In this document: positions 21,781-30,972 of the stretch, one piece after another
Position numbering within the stretch: the first letter of the stretch is position 1
Layout: every line of letters starts with the position of its first letter
Assembly: GCF_001886495.1 (NCBI RefSeq)
Contig: NZ_CP018022.1
Coordinates: 806,001-870,000, forward strand
Origin: Spiroplasma sp. NBRC 100390
GTDB taxonomy: Bacteria > Bacillota_I > Bacilli_A > Mycoplasmatales > Mycoplasmataceae
DNA: 64,000 bases
Direction of reading: 5' to 3'
The notes under the pieces: model-generated
What the model saw: the letters and a program-made list of their open reading frames with translations, nothing else
The model's database searches: none
Told to the model about the DNA's origin: nothing
Made by a program: the position numbers and the translations under genes

Positions 21781-23454
21781 TTATTTAAATAATTTAAATC
21801 TAAAATAACTTAAGCAACATTCAGCTGCATTAATCATATCTAGTTTATTTACACCAGGTTTTTCATCACGAATATTGGTTTTTTCATTATTAATGCAATT
21901 AAATAATTCTTGATATAAAAAACCATTCTTTTTCACCAAAATTTCTTTGTCATTAAAAGTTTTATAAACATCTAAATTCTTACTAAAATAAATTTTCCCT
22001 TCCGATAACAAACGTTTTCATTTGTAATGACGATCTTGAACACTTCAACCTTTTGAGCCCGTTACAAGAATAGTAGAGAATCTGCTAATATCCAAATTTG
22101 TGTTTTTTCAATCATCATGTTCAAGTAATGTTTTTCGAACAAAATGACCAACGGTGCGAGCATCATGTCCAATCCGATAATTAAAATCTTCTTTTAAATT
22201 ATGATAAATTTGTGATCAGTTATTAATTTTACTGGCCATTGAATTAACTTTTTCGGTCATATCTTTAAATTCAGTTGAAGAAATTGATTGCTCTTCAAGA
22301 ATGTAAATTGCTTCAACATATTCTTCTTGATCAAATTCAAAACCAATTAGAATTTGAGTAGCATCATCTTGTCCTTTAATACTATCAGCATAATCAGCTC
22401 CAACCTTAATTTTGGTAAATCAATATTTATTCATATCATTTCAGTAAAACTCTTTGGGGTCAAAAAATTTAGCACCAGTTATTAAGTCTTTTCGATAACT
22501 ATATCGTTCAGCATTAAATTGCCGCTCGCCTCCTCGAAATAACGAATCATATACTTCTGGTTTATTTTCATTTAATCAATTTCCTAAATCAAATACTCTT
22601 TGACTAAGATTTTTATTATTTACTTTAGTAGTGCCTCTGACAACTGTTACACCAATATTGTTCATAAAAGTTGGATCATTAAAATATGATATATCATTGT
22701 TGTCTAATTCTTTTTGGACTTCTTCTGTTAATGGAAAAATCGATTGAACAAATGTTTCATAAATAATATGATCAGCATTATGATTATTAAATCCAAAAAT
22801 AATAACCTGTTCTTTTCGCAATTCCATTGTTACATCATCATCTGAATAACATAACTGTGGAACTACTTCTCTTGTAGTTGTAATATTTTTTCCACGTGAG
22901 ATTTGAATTATCATATTGAATAATCGATACATATATTCGTTTTCGTCTAAAATTGTTGCATCTAATGGAATCACTTCGTCTAAACCAAAAAAGGCATATT
23001 CCCCTACTGATGCATCTTGGCCTTCTCAAGTACTTCCATTGTCAAAACCAACTACTTTAATTATTCTGCCATTTGGCCATTTGTATTCGAATAAATTATC
23101 ACTAGCTCTTTTTTTTATTATTTTTTCATCAATAGCTTCTTTAAGCGTAACACCATATTCAACTAAGTCATTAATCACTCTTGTCATTTTTTTATCGTAG
23201 TTATCTTTGGCTGATATATAAGTATACCTTGCCAGTAGACAATTTCAATCTAAAAAATTGCATGTATAAAATAAAGCTAATAAACAAATAAGATAAGATT
23301 TCCCAAACCCTTTTGCCCCAGTTAAAATTTTAAATATTGCTGGTTTTGATATTGGCTCACAAAATTTAGCAATAAAAATCTTAGCTAATACATCAATGTT
23401 AAAATTACAATTTTGTTCATCTCAATTTAAGTTAATTATTTCTTTTGTTTCCAT
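21781..23454 (-). CDS. Phage terminase large subunit
   Basis: A 557-residue DNA-packaging ATPase/nuclease. The ATPase half has Walker A TGAKGFGKSYL (residues 45-55) and Walker B with the catalytic acid, YAFFGLDEV (153-161). The C-terminal nuclease half opens with VGADYADSIKGQDDATQIL, the RNase H-like first Asp cluster of phage terminases. Length and order are those of an intact protein, with ten or so UGA Trp codons and no frame break. No small terminase, portal, protease or capsid gene is recognisable nearby. The 275 bp upstream hold a large imperfect palindrome that could be a packaging or control site (inference). Confidence 0.88.
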
Positions 23455-23481
23455 GCCAATATAGATGCACTATTTTTCTTG

Positions 23482-23706
23482 ATTTGTCAATAAATTTTAC
23501 GCGCGAGCGCACTATGTTTTCAAAAAAAATTTTTCTTGCGGCGAATTCTAAAAGTATGGAGACCTCTACAATTATTCTTATTTGCAAATCTTCATTCCAT
23601 TCATATTTACAAATATACATAATTCTCCACTATTTTTAAATTGGAGTCAAGGAAAATCTTTTTTTAGAAAACATTTGCGCGAGCGCTCGTGGATTTTGGC
23701 AAATAA
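23482..23706. repeat. Large imperfect palindrome (about 220 bp) between the terminase and its upstream neighbour
   Basis: The two halves are imperfect inverted copies. Matching pieces, left arm then reverse complement of the right arm: TTTGTCAA and TTTGCCAA; GCGCGAGCGC (23501-23510) and a second GCGCGAGCGC at 23677-23686 whose flank gives GAGCGCTC; TATGTTTTC and AATGTTTTC; a run of A; CTTG; AATTCTAAAA and AATTTAAAA; TATGGAGA and AGTGGAGA; ATTTGCAAAT and ATTTGTAAAT. The centre is near 23,595. GC-rich pieces stand out in this AT-rich genome. It could be a fold-back mobile element, a phage cos/pac or replication site, or a divergent control region. Confidence 0.75.
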
Positions 23707-23729
23707 AAACCCTTATAATATAAGGGATA

Positions 23730-24353
23730 TTAATGATCTAGATTGATCAGTGCTATCAAATAAACCAATTGCAAATTTAACTGTCTCATTATATTCAATT
23801 GTAACTTGAATTCGCCTTTGTTAGTAAGACTATCATTGTAAGAATCAAATTCAATTTTGCCACTACCATAGCTAGAGTATAATTGTTTGACTTCTTCATC
23901 TAAATTAGTAATTCGATGAGCTAAGTATTTTGAATAGCTACCATTAGCTAACTGTTGATCTAAAGGCATTGTGGAAGGAATCGAACTAGTTTCTAACGAA
24001 TTATTAATTTCCGGAAATGAAAAGTTATTATAGTCTAATTGATAAATATAGTTTTTTGAAATTATATCTTGGTTAAATTCAAAGCTATTTTCAGTAAAAA
24101 TACCATAATTTGATTTTAATTTAACAACTATATCTTTATATTCATAATAGTCAGTTGCATCTGGACTTTCTAATGGATTAGTAACCTCAAAATAATATGG
24201 TAATAAAATTTTGTAATCGTCATTATCTCCTTTATTAATACAATAATTTGATTTTAAATTACTTGATAACATAGCTAATGCATTTTCAATTCGATTAACC
24301 ATACTTTTATTTTCTAAAACTACTGTAGGATTTCTTTTTTTCATGCTATTCAT
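23730..24353 (-). CDS. Unknown protein of the phage-derived module
   Basis: A 207-residue soluble protein with no motif I recognise. It is rich in Asn, Tyr, Asp and Ser, with no membrane segment or signal peptide. The ATG (24353) lies inside the preceding 54-residue gene in another frame, a 34 bp overlap typical of phage genes. By position (directly upstream of the large terminase) it could be a small terminase or an adaptor, but it shows no helix-turn-helix that I can see, so this is not claimed. Confidence 0.6.
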   Translation of the reverse strand: MNSMKKRNPTVVLENKSMVNRIENALAMLSSNLKSNYCINKGDNDDYKILLPYYFEVTNPLESPDATDYYEYKDIVVKLKSNYGIFTENSFEFNQDIISKNYIYQLDYNNFSFPEINNSLETSSIPSTMPLDQQLANGSYSKYLAHRITNLDEEVKQLYSSYGSGKIEFDSYNDSLTNKGEFKLQLNIMRQLNLQLVYLIALINLDH

Positions 24354-24484
24354 AAATTTGTTACTACTGCATATCTATCTTGACCTTCAAATAAAGTTCT
24401 AATTTTATAAATTTTTTCATTATCTATTACTTCTACTCATTGATTATCATTTTTTATAAGTTTAACTGCATGTTCAAATTCCAT
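24320..24484 (-). CDS. Small unknown protein, 54 residues
   Basis: Starts MEFEHAVKLIKNDNQW and ends WIAWKKEILQ; contains several UGA Trp codons, so it is invisible under the standard code. It overlaps the preceding CxxC protein by 23 bp and the following gene by 34 bp. Its short mixed alpha-beta pattern with many charged residues suggests a real small phage protein, but there is no recognised domain and no strong ribosome binding site. Confidence 0.45.
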
Positions 24485-24641
24485 TGCGATGATTGCAATT
24501 AGCACATCGAGATAAAATGTGTTCCTTTTGATAGTCCTTTGTGATTATTCGTGTAAGATGTTTACACTTTGGATTAATTTCAATTTCTTTTACATTCCCA
24601 CCTGGTGTCATGCATTTTTCAATATCATTTATTTTATCCAT
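24462..24641 (-). CDS. Small unknown protein with a CxxC pair, 59 residues
   Basis: Starts MDKINDIEKCMTPGG and ends SRCANCNHRNGIWTCS. It has CANC plus further Cys and His (PKCKHL, NHRNGIWTC), which could form a small zinc site. ATG 24641 lies two bases after the stop of the previous gene, whose last codons GAGGAT serve as a ribosome binding site. No known family recognised. Confidence 0.5.
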
Positions 24642-24643
24642 GT

Positions 24644-25288
24644 CTAATCCTCTAAACTTTCGTATTGTTTATTTGAAATTTCATATTGTCAAAGTCACTC
24701 TTTATTACGTGGACAATCATTTTCTGCATTAATATCTTCTTCATAAATACAATCATAATCACTGTCTTCGCCAAAATTACAAGTACATTGACAATAACAG
24801 TCTTGAATATCATCTGTAACTCATCGTTCACAATGAGAACATCATACTTTAACTTCAACATCACTTTTCTTTAATCGATTATGCCGATACATTTCTAATT
24901 TATCTCTGTCTGCTAATAAGATTCCATATTGTTTATCTTTTTCATCAAGTTCATCTAATGCTTTTTGATAAATAACTTTTAAATTATCATAAATTTGCTG
25001 ATGACTTTTTTCTAAATTTGTCATATTTATTTTAGATAATTCATTAACACTTACACATTCTTCTTTTAACTTTAAAATGATAGTATCTTTTTCATCAAGT
25101 TCTTCGTTTTTTTTATATATAATATTTCTTAATTCATTGATGTACTGATTTTTTAAAGTAATACCTTGCTCGTGTGCTTGAAAAAATTCATCTAAAATGT
25201 TTTTAAACTCATCTATAAGTTCTTTTTCACTTTCAGTTGGATTTTCATAAGTATCAATTCAATCTTTGTAATCTTTAACTTTTTTCAT
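24644..25288 (-). CDS. Coiled-coil protein with a Cys-rich C-terminal domain
   Basis: A 214-residue protein that reads through UGA codons; the standard code shows only its middle. Residues 20-145 are a long coiled coil of E, K, L and N with a repeated LDEKD motif (NEELDEKDTIILKL and LDELDEKDKQYGIL). Residues 148-190 are Cys-rich: CSHCERW, then CYCQCTC and DYDCIYEEDINAENDC, likely zinc-binding. The first codons overlap the preceding small gene by 14 bp, and AAGAGGTG provides a good ribosome binding site. The architecture (coiled coil plus zinc finger) suggests a DNA- or protein-binding phage factor; function unknown. Confidence 0.65.
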
Positions 25289-25424
25289 TTTGCACCTCTT
25301 TTAATTGTTCATATACTACTTTTAAAATATCAGGTGCCATATTGTTAGGCCACTTTGTAAAATCTTCTCCACATATTTGTTTTACCTGTTCTATTTGTTT
25401 AACAATATTGTTAATTTTTTCCAT
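25275..25424 (-). CDS. Small unknown protein, first gene of the phage-derived module
   Basis: A 49-residue helical protein starting MEKINNIVKQIEQVKQICGE and ending YEQLKEVQNEKS. AAAGGAG lies 10 bases ahead of the ATG. It overlaps the next gene by 14 bp. A short hairpin with a U run (25,446-25,467) lies directly upstream and its 5-prime arm can also pair with the start-codon region. Confidence 0.5.
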   Translation of the reverse strand: MEKINNIVKQIEQVKQICGEDFTKWPNNMAPDILKVVYEQLKEVQNEKS

Positions 25425-25469
25425 ACCGCATTTCTCCTTTAAACGTAAAAAACCGCTTTTACGCGGTAT
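25423..25469 (-). promoter_or_regulatory. Candidate attenuator at the head of the phage-derived module
   Basis: Minus-strand order: ATACCGC (25469-25463), GCGGT plus six U (25456-25446), the ribosome binding site AAAGGAG, then GCGGTAT (25429-25423), which contains the first two bases of the start codon. The first element can pair with the second, making an intrinsic terminator, or with the third, masking the start site. The two folds exclude each other. Confidence 0.5.
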
Positions 25470-25513
25470 TTTACTAAATTCTTAAATGTGTGTGGTACCT
25501 TACAAAACTAAAT

Positions 25514-25553
25514 AAAAAAAGATATTAGTTTTAATCCAATAAAACTAATATCT
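25514..25553 (-). terminator. Strong AT-rich hairpin followed by a U run
   Basis: AGATATTAGTTTTA and TAAAACTAATATCT pair perfectly around a six-base loop, with seven U on the minus strand. No gene lies close upstream on the minus strand, so it either ends read-through from the small lipoprotein gene or is the end of a lost gene. Confidence 0.7.
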
Positions 25554-26149
25554 GTGTCTTTAAAAGACTTAAGACAATTTTATTTTAAGATAATAAGAAT
25601 AATTTTAATACAGGGTCTGTGTATTATATTTGAAAAAATTATTATTAGTAAAAAGAAATATTTTCAGAAATTATTAACTAATCTTAATTAAAGATATGGC
25701 ACCTATTTTAATGGTTAATTTGCTGCTTAGTTAAGGATATCTAAAGGAACAAACTTATTTTACATAAATTGGTTCGGAAATGTAATTTTATTTTTTAAAA
25801 AGTCAAAAGGGATTTTTAAAATAATGATTCTGAAAATATTATTCTTCAACAAATGATCTTTTACTTAATATTTTTTCAAAGTCATATATATCCTCTCTAT
25901 CTTAACAACCCAACCACCCTACCAAAATTAATAATTTTTGATAAATTTGATTATTTTTAAAACAGAATGTTAAAACAATTAATATTATTGTAATATATTT
26001 TTATCATTTTTTGAAAAAAATAACAAGTAGTTGTAATTTATGACTGAAATAAAGTTTTGGATATCAACTATCATTTATGCAGACAAAACAATATTTTCTT
26101 TTTTGGTTGTTAATAAAAAAATGGTAAAGCTATTCTTTATACTCGTAAA
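25554..26149. other. Intergenic stretch, no gene seen
   Basis: About 600 bp of very AT-rich sequence with stops in all frames under the UGA-Trp code. It contains TACAGGGTCTGTGT at about 25,610 and two copies of a CTGAAAATATTA-like word, which could be traces of a decayed element, but no inverted repeat or coding remnant supports that. Confidence 0.5.
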
Positions 26150-26158
26150 TAAAAAAAT

Positions 26159-26186
26159 GTTTTTAATACTAAATTATATTAAAAAC
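26159..26186 (-). terminator. Weak intrinsic terminator after the small lipoprotein gene
   Basis: GTTTTTAATA and TATTAAAAAC pair around an eight-base loop, with ATTTTTTTATTT following on the minus strand. Confidence 0.6.
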
Positions 26187-26206
26187 AAGTGTTTCTAAAA
26201 AGTTAT

Positions 26207-26719
26207 TTAATGATTGCTTGCGACTGGTAAAAGAACATCAAATTCTTTGTCATCAATTGTTTTGTTTCGTGCTCCAATGATTACTCTAATTTTTTTAGGT
26301 GTCGTTAAATCAATAACATGTGGCTGTCTATGATTAAAATAATCTTTAAAACCAATGACAAAATCATTTTCTGTTAATGAATCATCAATTGTTTTGACTG
26401 CTTCTAAAACTTTTGGGGTCAATGCAATAACTAGCTCAGATTCTTTTACCTTATTTGGTTGAACAGCGTTAACCATAATTGGCGGATTAATAGAATCAAT
26501 AAATAAAATATTTTTATTAATTTTTCATTTTAGTTTTTGATTCTCATCCTTTAATTTTTTGTTCTCTTTGTGTAACTCTTCGTTTTCACCTTGTAACTTT
26601 TCATTCTCATCTTGACTATTGAAACTTTTATTTGGTTTTCCTCCTCCGCAAGCCATTAAACTTATTGTACTTGTTGCAGTTAAACTAATTGCACCTAATA
26701 AGCTTAGTAATTTTTTCAT
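26207..26719 (-). CDS. Small lipoprotein with a coiled-coil stalk
   Basis: A 170-residue predicted lipoprotein: MKKLLSLLGAISLTATST, then lipobox SLMAC with Cys24. Residues 32-66 form a heptad-like coiled coil built from repeats of ENEKLQ, ENEELHK and ENKKLKD. The C-terminal 100 residues form a globular domain with an Asp/Glu-rich pattern that I do not recognise (KKIRVIIGARNKTIDDKEFD). Promoter: TGCTATAAT, an extended -10, at about 26,770. It stands alone with its own terminator, between the phage-derived module and the second paralogous lipoprotein. Confidence 0.8.
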
Positions 26720-26913
26720 ATATTTGTCCCTTCTTTAAAATATTGTAATATTTGATATAAAAAATTATAGCATACTTCATTATTTAAGAAGGTGAAATGG
26801 AAAAAATGAATTAATTTTATTTTGTTATTTGAGAAGAATTAAAAAAGTTTGATGATTTTTGATAATATTAATCCTTATCATGTTGCAAAAATTCAAAAAA
26901 TGTCCGATAAACA

Positions 26914-26945
26914 TAAAAAAAGTAATAATTACAATAATTATTACT
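26914..26945 (-). terminator. Intrinsic terminator after the second paralogous lipoprotein gene
   Basis: AGTAATAATT and AATTATTACT pair around ACAAT, with seven U on the minus strand. Confidence 0.8.
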
Positions 26946-26953
26946 AAACAGAT

Positions 26954-28495
26954 TTATAATTTGAAAAAATAAACATATCCTTTTCCCGTATCACGATGAT
27001 TAGTAGGATCACCAACTAAATTATAAGTAACTCCCCCAAATTTTAAATTAAGATGAAAACTATTAAAGTGAAATATCTTATGATTCCCCTTAAATGTATA
27101 TGGAGTAATCTCCCCATTAAAAGTAAATAAGGTAGCATCTGAAATTTGTTGTGATGTTAAACTTGCTCTAAATTCCCGACGCATTAATTTTCATACTTCA
27201 TTTTTTAAAAAATAAATATTAGTAACTTTATCTCATATGCTTGCTGAAATATGAAATTGTCAATGTCCTTGAATATGAAACATCTTAATTAGAGCAACAA
27301 CTATTTTCCCAAAATTAACTAATTTTGTTTGGAAATCATTTTTATTAATTATTACAGGAACCGATATTGGCACTCCAGCATCCGTAACTATTCCAAACAT
27401 TGGACACCCAGCAATTGTGATTCGTGATAAATTAACCTTAAAAGTTGCAATTGGAATGTCCTCTATATTATTATCAATTTTTAACATTTTTGTTTTATAA
27501 AAATCAACAAAATTTTCAACAGTTAATTTGTCATCACCATAGCCTTCCCCTGCTCAATGAGAATAATCATTATTAGAATTTCCATATAAACTTTGACCAT
27601 TCGTATTTTTATCTAAAATACTTGTCTCTAAGTCTAATAACTTTTCATTCACGTTTCAGGTTAATTGTGAATATAACGAACTAATATTTGGGACTGCTTT
27701 TAAATCATTATTTAATTGAAACTGCACTAAATTATCTAATCTTGCATGTTCTTGAGCATAATTAATATCAAAATTATTGTATAAAGTTTTATAAGCACTT
27801 GTTTCTGATAAAATAATTTTATTATTAGCAAAATAATCTCTAATTACTATTGAAACTGCTTCAATTGTTCCATTTAATAAGGGTGTCATAATATCTAAAT
27901 TATCTGTAATAATATATTTTAAGGTAAACTGTTGGGCTGAAACTAACTTTTTATAACGAACAGTATAATTCACATTATAGTGCAATGCAACAGCATTCGT
28001 ATTTTCTACTGTAATTTTGGCAATTTCACCTAATTTTGCAACATCAATATATTGTAAAGTATATGTTATCTTATCACGTTCTAATGTCATTGGTTCCATT
28101 GCAAAATAAAAATTTGAATATTTCGCTTGAATTTCGCGATTAAGATCATCAAAGACACTTTCAAAACCATCATTAATAATTGCAATTGCTTCATCAACTC
28201 CTTCTGTTGTTGCCATAATATTAACTTTTGATTTGTCTTTTAATGCTAACCCATAAAAAGGAGCAAATTGAGTTTTATGTTGTTCTGAATTAATATATGA
28301 ATTATTTATTGAATAATTAGTAAAATTATCACTTATTTCATTTATAATTTCGTGTAAAACTTCAACATCTTTTGTTTGATCACTATCTTCATCAGTTTCA
28401 TGAGTAACAGTTCCTTTTGGTTTACACCCTATAACAACATTTATCATCGTAAAAATTAAAAAAATAGTTCCAAATATATTCAATAGTTTTTTCAT
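26954..28495 (-). CDS. Surface lipoprotein, paralogue 2
   Basis: A 513-residue predicted lipoprotein. MKKLLNIFGTIFLIFTMIN leads to lipobox VVIGC. Conserved blocks shared with 19,163-20,770 appear in the same order: KYSNFYFAMEPMT, YIDVAKLGEIAK, TSAYKTLYNNFDINYAQEHARLDNLVQ, TVENFVDFYKTKM and FKVNLSRITIAGCPMFGIV. The C-terminal 110 residues differ from the paralogue. I start at the MKK ATG; another ATG nine bases upstream is in frame and sits nearer the AAGGA site. Several UGA Trp codons. Surface exposure is inferred from the lipobox. Confidence 0.83.
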
Positions 28496-28504
28496 AGTTA
28501 ACAT

Positions 28505-28867
28505 TTTCCTTCCATTTTTTAAACTAAATATGTTGCTAATCTTAAAGTTTTAACAGCAGGATATTCAATATTTTTGTTTCTTCTCAGTTTGTTTCTTAAA
28601 AATTTTTACTTTGTTAACTAAAATAAATAGTTTAATTTCACTTTTTATGTCTTTTTTTTACGTTATATTCTTAATTTTATTAATTGTTATTTAATTACTA
28701 CTTTAATATTTTTTAATTTCAAAACCCAATATTTATATTGCAATTAATAGTTAATTGTCCTGAAAATATTAATACATTATTATTCTTTGTTATACATTAT
28801 AGCATAAAAAGTAAGGCTTTTAAAGTTAATTTCCAAGAATTACAAAAAAATAATTTCTTTATCACAA
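28505..28867. other. Intergenic stretch upstream of lipoprotein paralogue 2, no gene seen
   Basis: AT-rich sequence with no open frame of note on either strand. It should hold the promoter of the second lipoprotein, but no -35 and -10 pair is convincing. Confidence 0.5.
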
Positions 28868-28900
28868 TAAAAAAACTAGTTTTAAGATAAAACTAGTTTA
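28868..28900 (-). terminator. Intrinsic terminator after the third lipoprotein gene
   Basis: AAACTAGTTTTA and TAAAACTAGTTT pair around a short loop with a run of U on the minus strand. Confidence 0.85.
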
Positions 28901-28932
28901 TCGCTAACACTCTTTGGTTATTCCTAACATCA

Positions 28933-30072
28933 TTACTGTAATGTTGCAACAATTTGATAAAATGGTTGTTTTGAAAAAATTGAGGCGGCTTTATCTGATG
29001 ACGCCAAAATTTTTGACCCCGGTTTTGCTCGAAAAACAATTTGTTTTGTTTGTGTGTCATAAGGGACGTCAACAAAGATTTCATCATATCAAAGGTCTTT
29101 ATATTTATTTGCAAATTCTGGTCCTAAAATGCTTTTGACAACTTCATAACGGATATCATTTAAATTATCCCCAGTATATTTTAAGTTTAACGTTACTGGG
29201 ATTTTTGCTAAGTTTTGGGGTTTTTTGTTATCAAAATTTAAATACTTACGGTGATCTAAAATAACATGGAATTTAAAGGTTACTCCTGAATCATTAAAAA
29301 CATTAGGAACCGTTCCTTTTAGAAAAAAAGTTCCGTTAAAATCATCATCAATTTTAATCTCTAAAGTTCCCCCTGATGACATAAATGCAGCAGCAATTGC
29401 CTGGCTATAAAAGGCCGAAAAACGATTACGATCACCAGTAAATTCCATTAACGCTGCTGCCATTGGCAACACATTAGTTGGGGTATTTTTTCAATTATTA
29501 TACAACTCACTTGCTAAATAAATATTCCCCAAATTAACCGTTGGGAAAACTTGATCAAAAGTAACTGCCTCTGAAACAATTTGTAATTTTCCCGTAAAAT
29601 TACCGCCCGCTTTAGCAGTTACCGTATATGAAGTATTACCATTAATTGTCACATCAACATCATTACTGGTAAAATTAGTTCCGTTTAAAATATTAATAAT
29701 TGCTAACACTCGTGCTGGATCAGTTGGATCACCAACCGCTTCTTCCGCATATGGTAAGGAAGTAAAAGTAATAATTTTTGTAAGATCATTTGTTGTCCAA
29801 TCCAAATTAATTTTTTTTGTTAAGAATGGTTTCTTTGTCACATCAGGCATAAAGCGGATTGTTGCTGTTTTCATTCCCGGATCAATATCAACATCTAAAT
29901 CATCGGGATTATACCTTAGCTTTTTAATTTCCGCTTTAATACTATGGACATTGGGAACAACATGGTAATTAGTTTTTTCCCCTAAATCCAACCCAGTTGT
30001 GCAACTAACAACTGACATTACACCAACCGAAGTAATTGTCAGCGACGCTAAAATCATCATTAATTTTTTCAT
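28933..30072 (-). CDS. Surface lipoprotein, beta-rich, faintly spiralin-like
   Basis: A 379-residue predicted lipoprotein: MKKLMMILASLTITSVGVMS then lipobox SVVSC. The mature part is rich in beta-prone Thr/Val/Asn repeats, for example SNDVDVTINGNTSYTVTAKA and GGNFTGKLQIVSEAV, which recall the repeat style of the spiroplasma surface protein spiralin; this is resemblance only. It is unrelated to the two paralogous lipoproteins. A UGA Trp near residue 347 hides the last 46 residues from standard-code calling. It lies 67 bp downstream of a membrane protein gene on the same strand. Confidence 0.8.
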
Positions 30073-30139
30073 AATGAAAGCTCCTTTATTGTAAAAATAA
30101 AATATTAAATAAAATATATCAATAAATTGGTTTAATAAT

Positions 30140-30853
30140 TTAACCTACTAATAAAGGCGGACAGTTTTCCTTTTTAAACTGAATTAATAATTTTGTTTTT
30201 CGTAATTGGTCTTTTAAAATTGTTTTTCGAATTAGTAATTTAACAACAACAAAAATTCGCATTTGGTTTAAAAAACAAATCATTTCTCAGAAGGGATCAG
30301 GTTCAGCATTACGATCAAATAATTGCTGATAAATTTCCCCGTTTTTTAAAGCAACAAAAAAGTTAATTTTTTTAAGATAAAATCAATAAATCACAACTAA
30401 CACAATTGTTAATAGTAATGACATCCCAATAATAATATAAAAAATATAAAATAAATTTAATAAAATTAAATATGGTAATGGCCCAAAATGTTGTTTTTGA
30501 ATTAAATTAATATACTGTTGAAAATTATTATATAACACTAATGTTAAAATAATTAAATTCAACAACCACGTTAAAAGTACTAATCAATTAGTTTTTAATA
30601 GAATTTTACAATGTTCAAACGAATATTGATAATAACGAAAGTTAATTAAAATTTGTGTTAATATTCCCACAACAAAAACAGAAATAAACGAAATTAAAAC
30701 AATATATCCCAAGTTAAAAATAAAATTATCAAAAAGAAAATGATTAACAGGATAAATAATACCGACTCCTCAGAAGAAGAAAATATAAAAAAGTAACATT
30801 AACAAAAATGAACTAAGAAACTTATGATAAAAGTTATTATATTTTTTGGTCAT
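30140..30853 (-). CDS. Multi-spanning membrane protein, unknown
   Basis: A 237-residue protein with five or so hydrophobic helices in the first 165 residues (SSFLLMLLFYIFFFWGVGII, FNLGYIVLISFISVFVVGIL, LLTWLLNLIILTLVLY, LLNLFYIFYIIIGMSLLLTI) and a basic C-terminal tail of about 70 residues. No family recognised. ATG 30853 is six bases behind AGGTG; an in-frame ATG at 30859 overlaps that site. Ten UGA Trp codons or fewer leave only a fragment under the standard code. Confidence 0.65.
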
Positions 30854-30950
30854 TATCATCACCTGCTACTTTAAGAATTTATCTTATTTTATATCCATTA
30901 TTATATCACTAATTAGTATAACAGAAAAAATTAAAAGAATAATTTATAAC

Positions 30951-30972
30951 AAAAATTGCTGCTAACAGCAAT
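30951..30972 (-). terminator. Intrinsic terminator at the end of lepA
   Basis: AATTGCTG and CAGCAATT pair (minus strand) followed by a U-rich tail; it starts at the last base of the lepA stop codon. Confidence 0.78.

Noticed and set aside
23432-23620. Minus-strand ORF of 62 residues over the start of the terminase gene
   Set aside because: It lies inside the large palindrome and overlaps the terminase start out of frame; composition is unlike coding sequence.
25600-25900. Possible insertion sequence end (TACAGGGTCTGTGT)
   Set aside because: No matching inverted copy, no transposase remnant and no target duplication could be found by eye.
28893-29114. Minus-strand ORF of 73 residues at the end of the third lipoprotein gene
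   Set aside because: It is a shifted-frame shadow of the lipoprotein's UGA-containing 3-prime end, which carries the lipoprotein's frame to UAA at 28,933.
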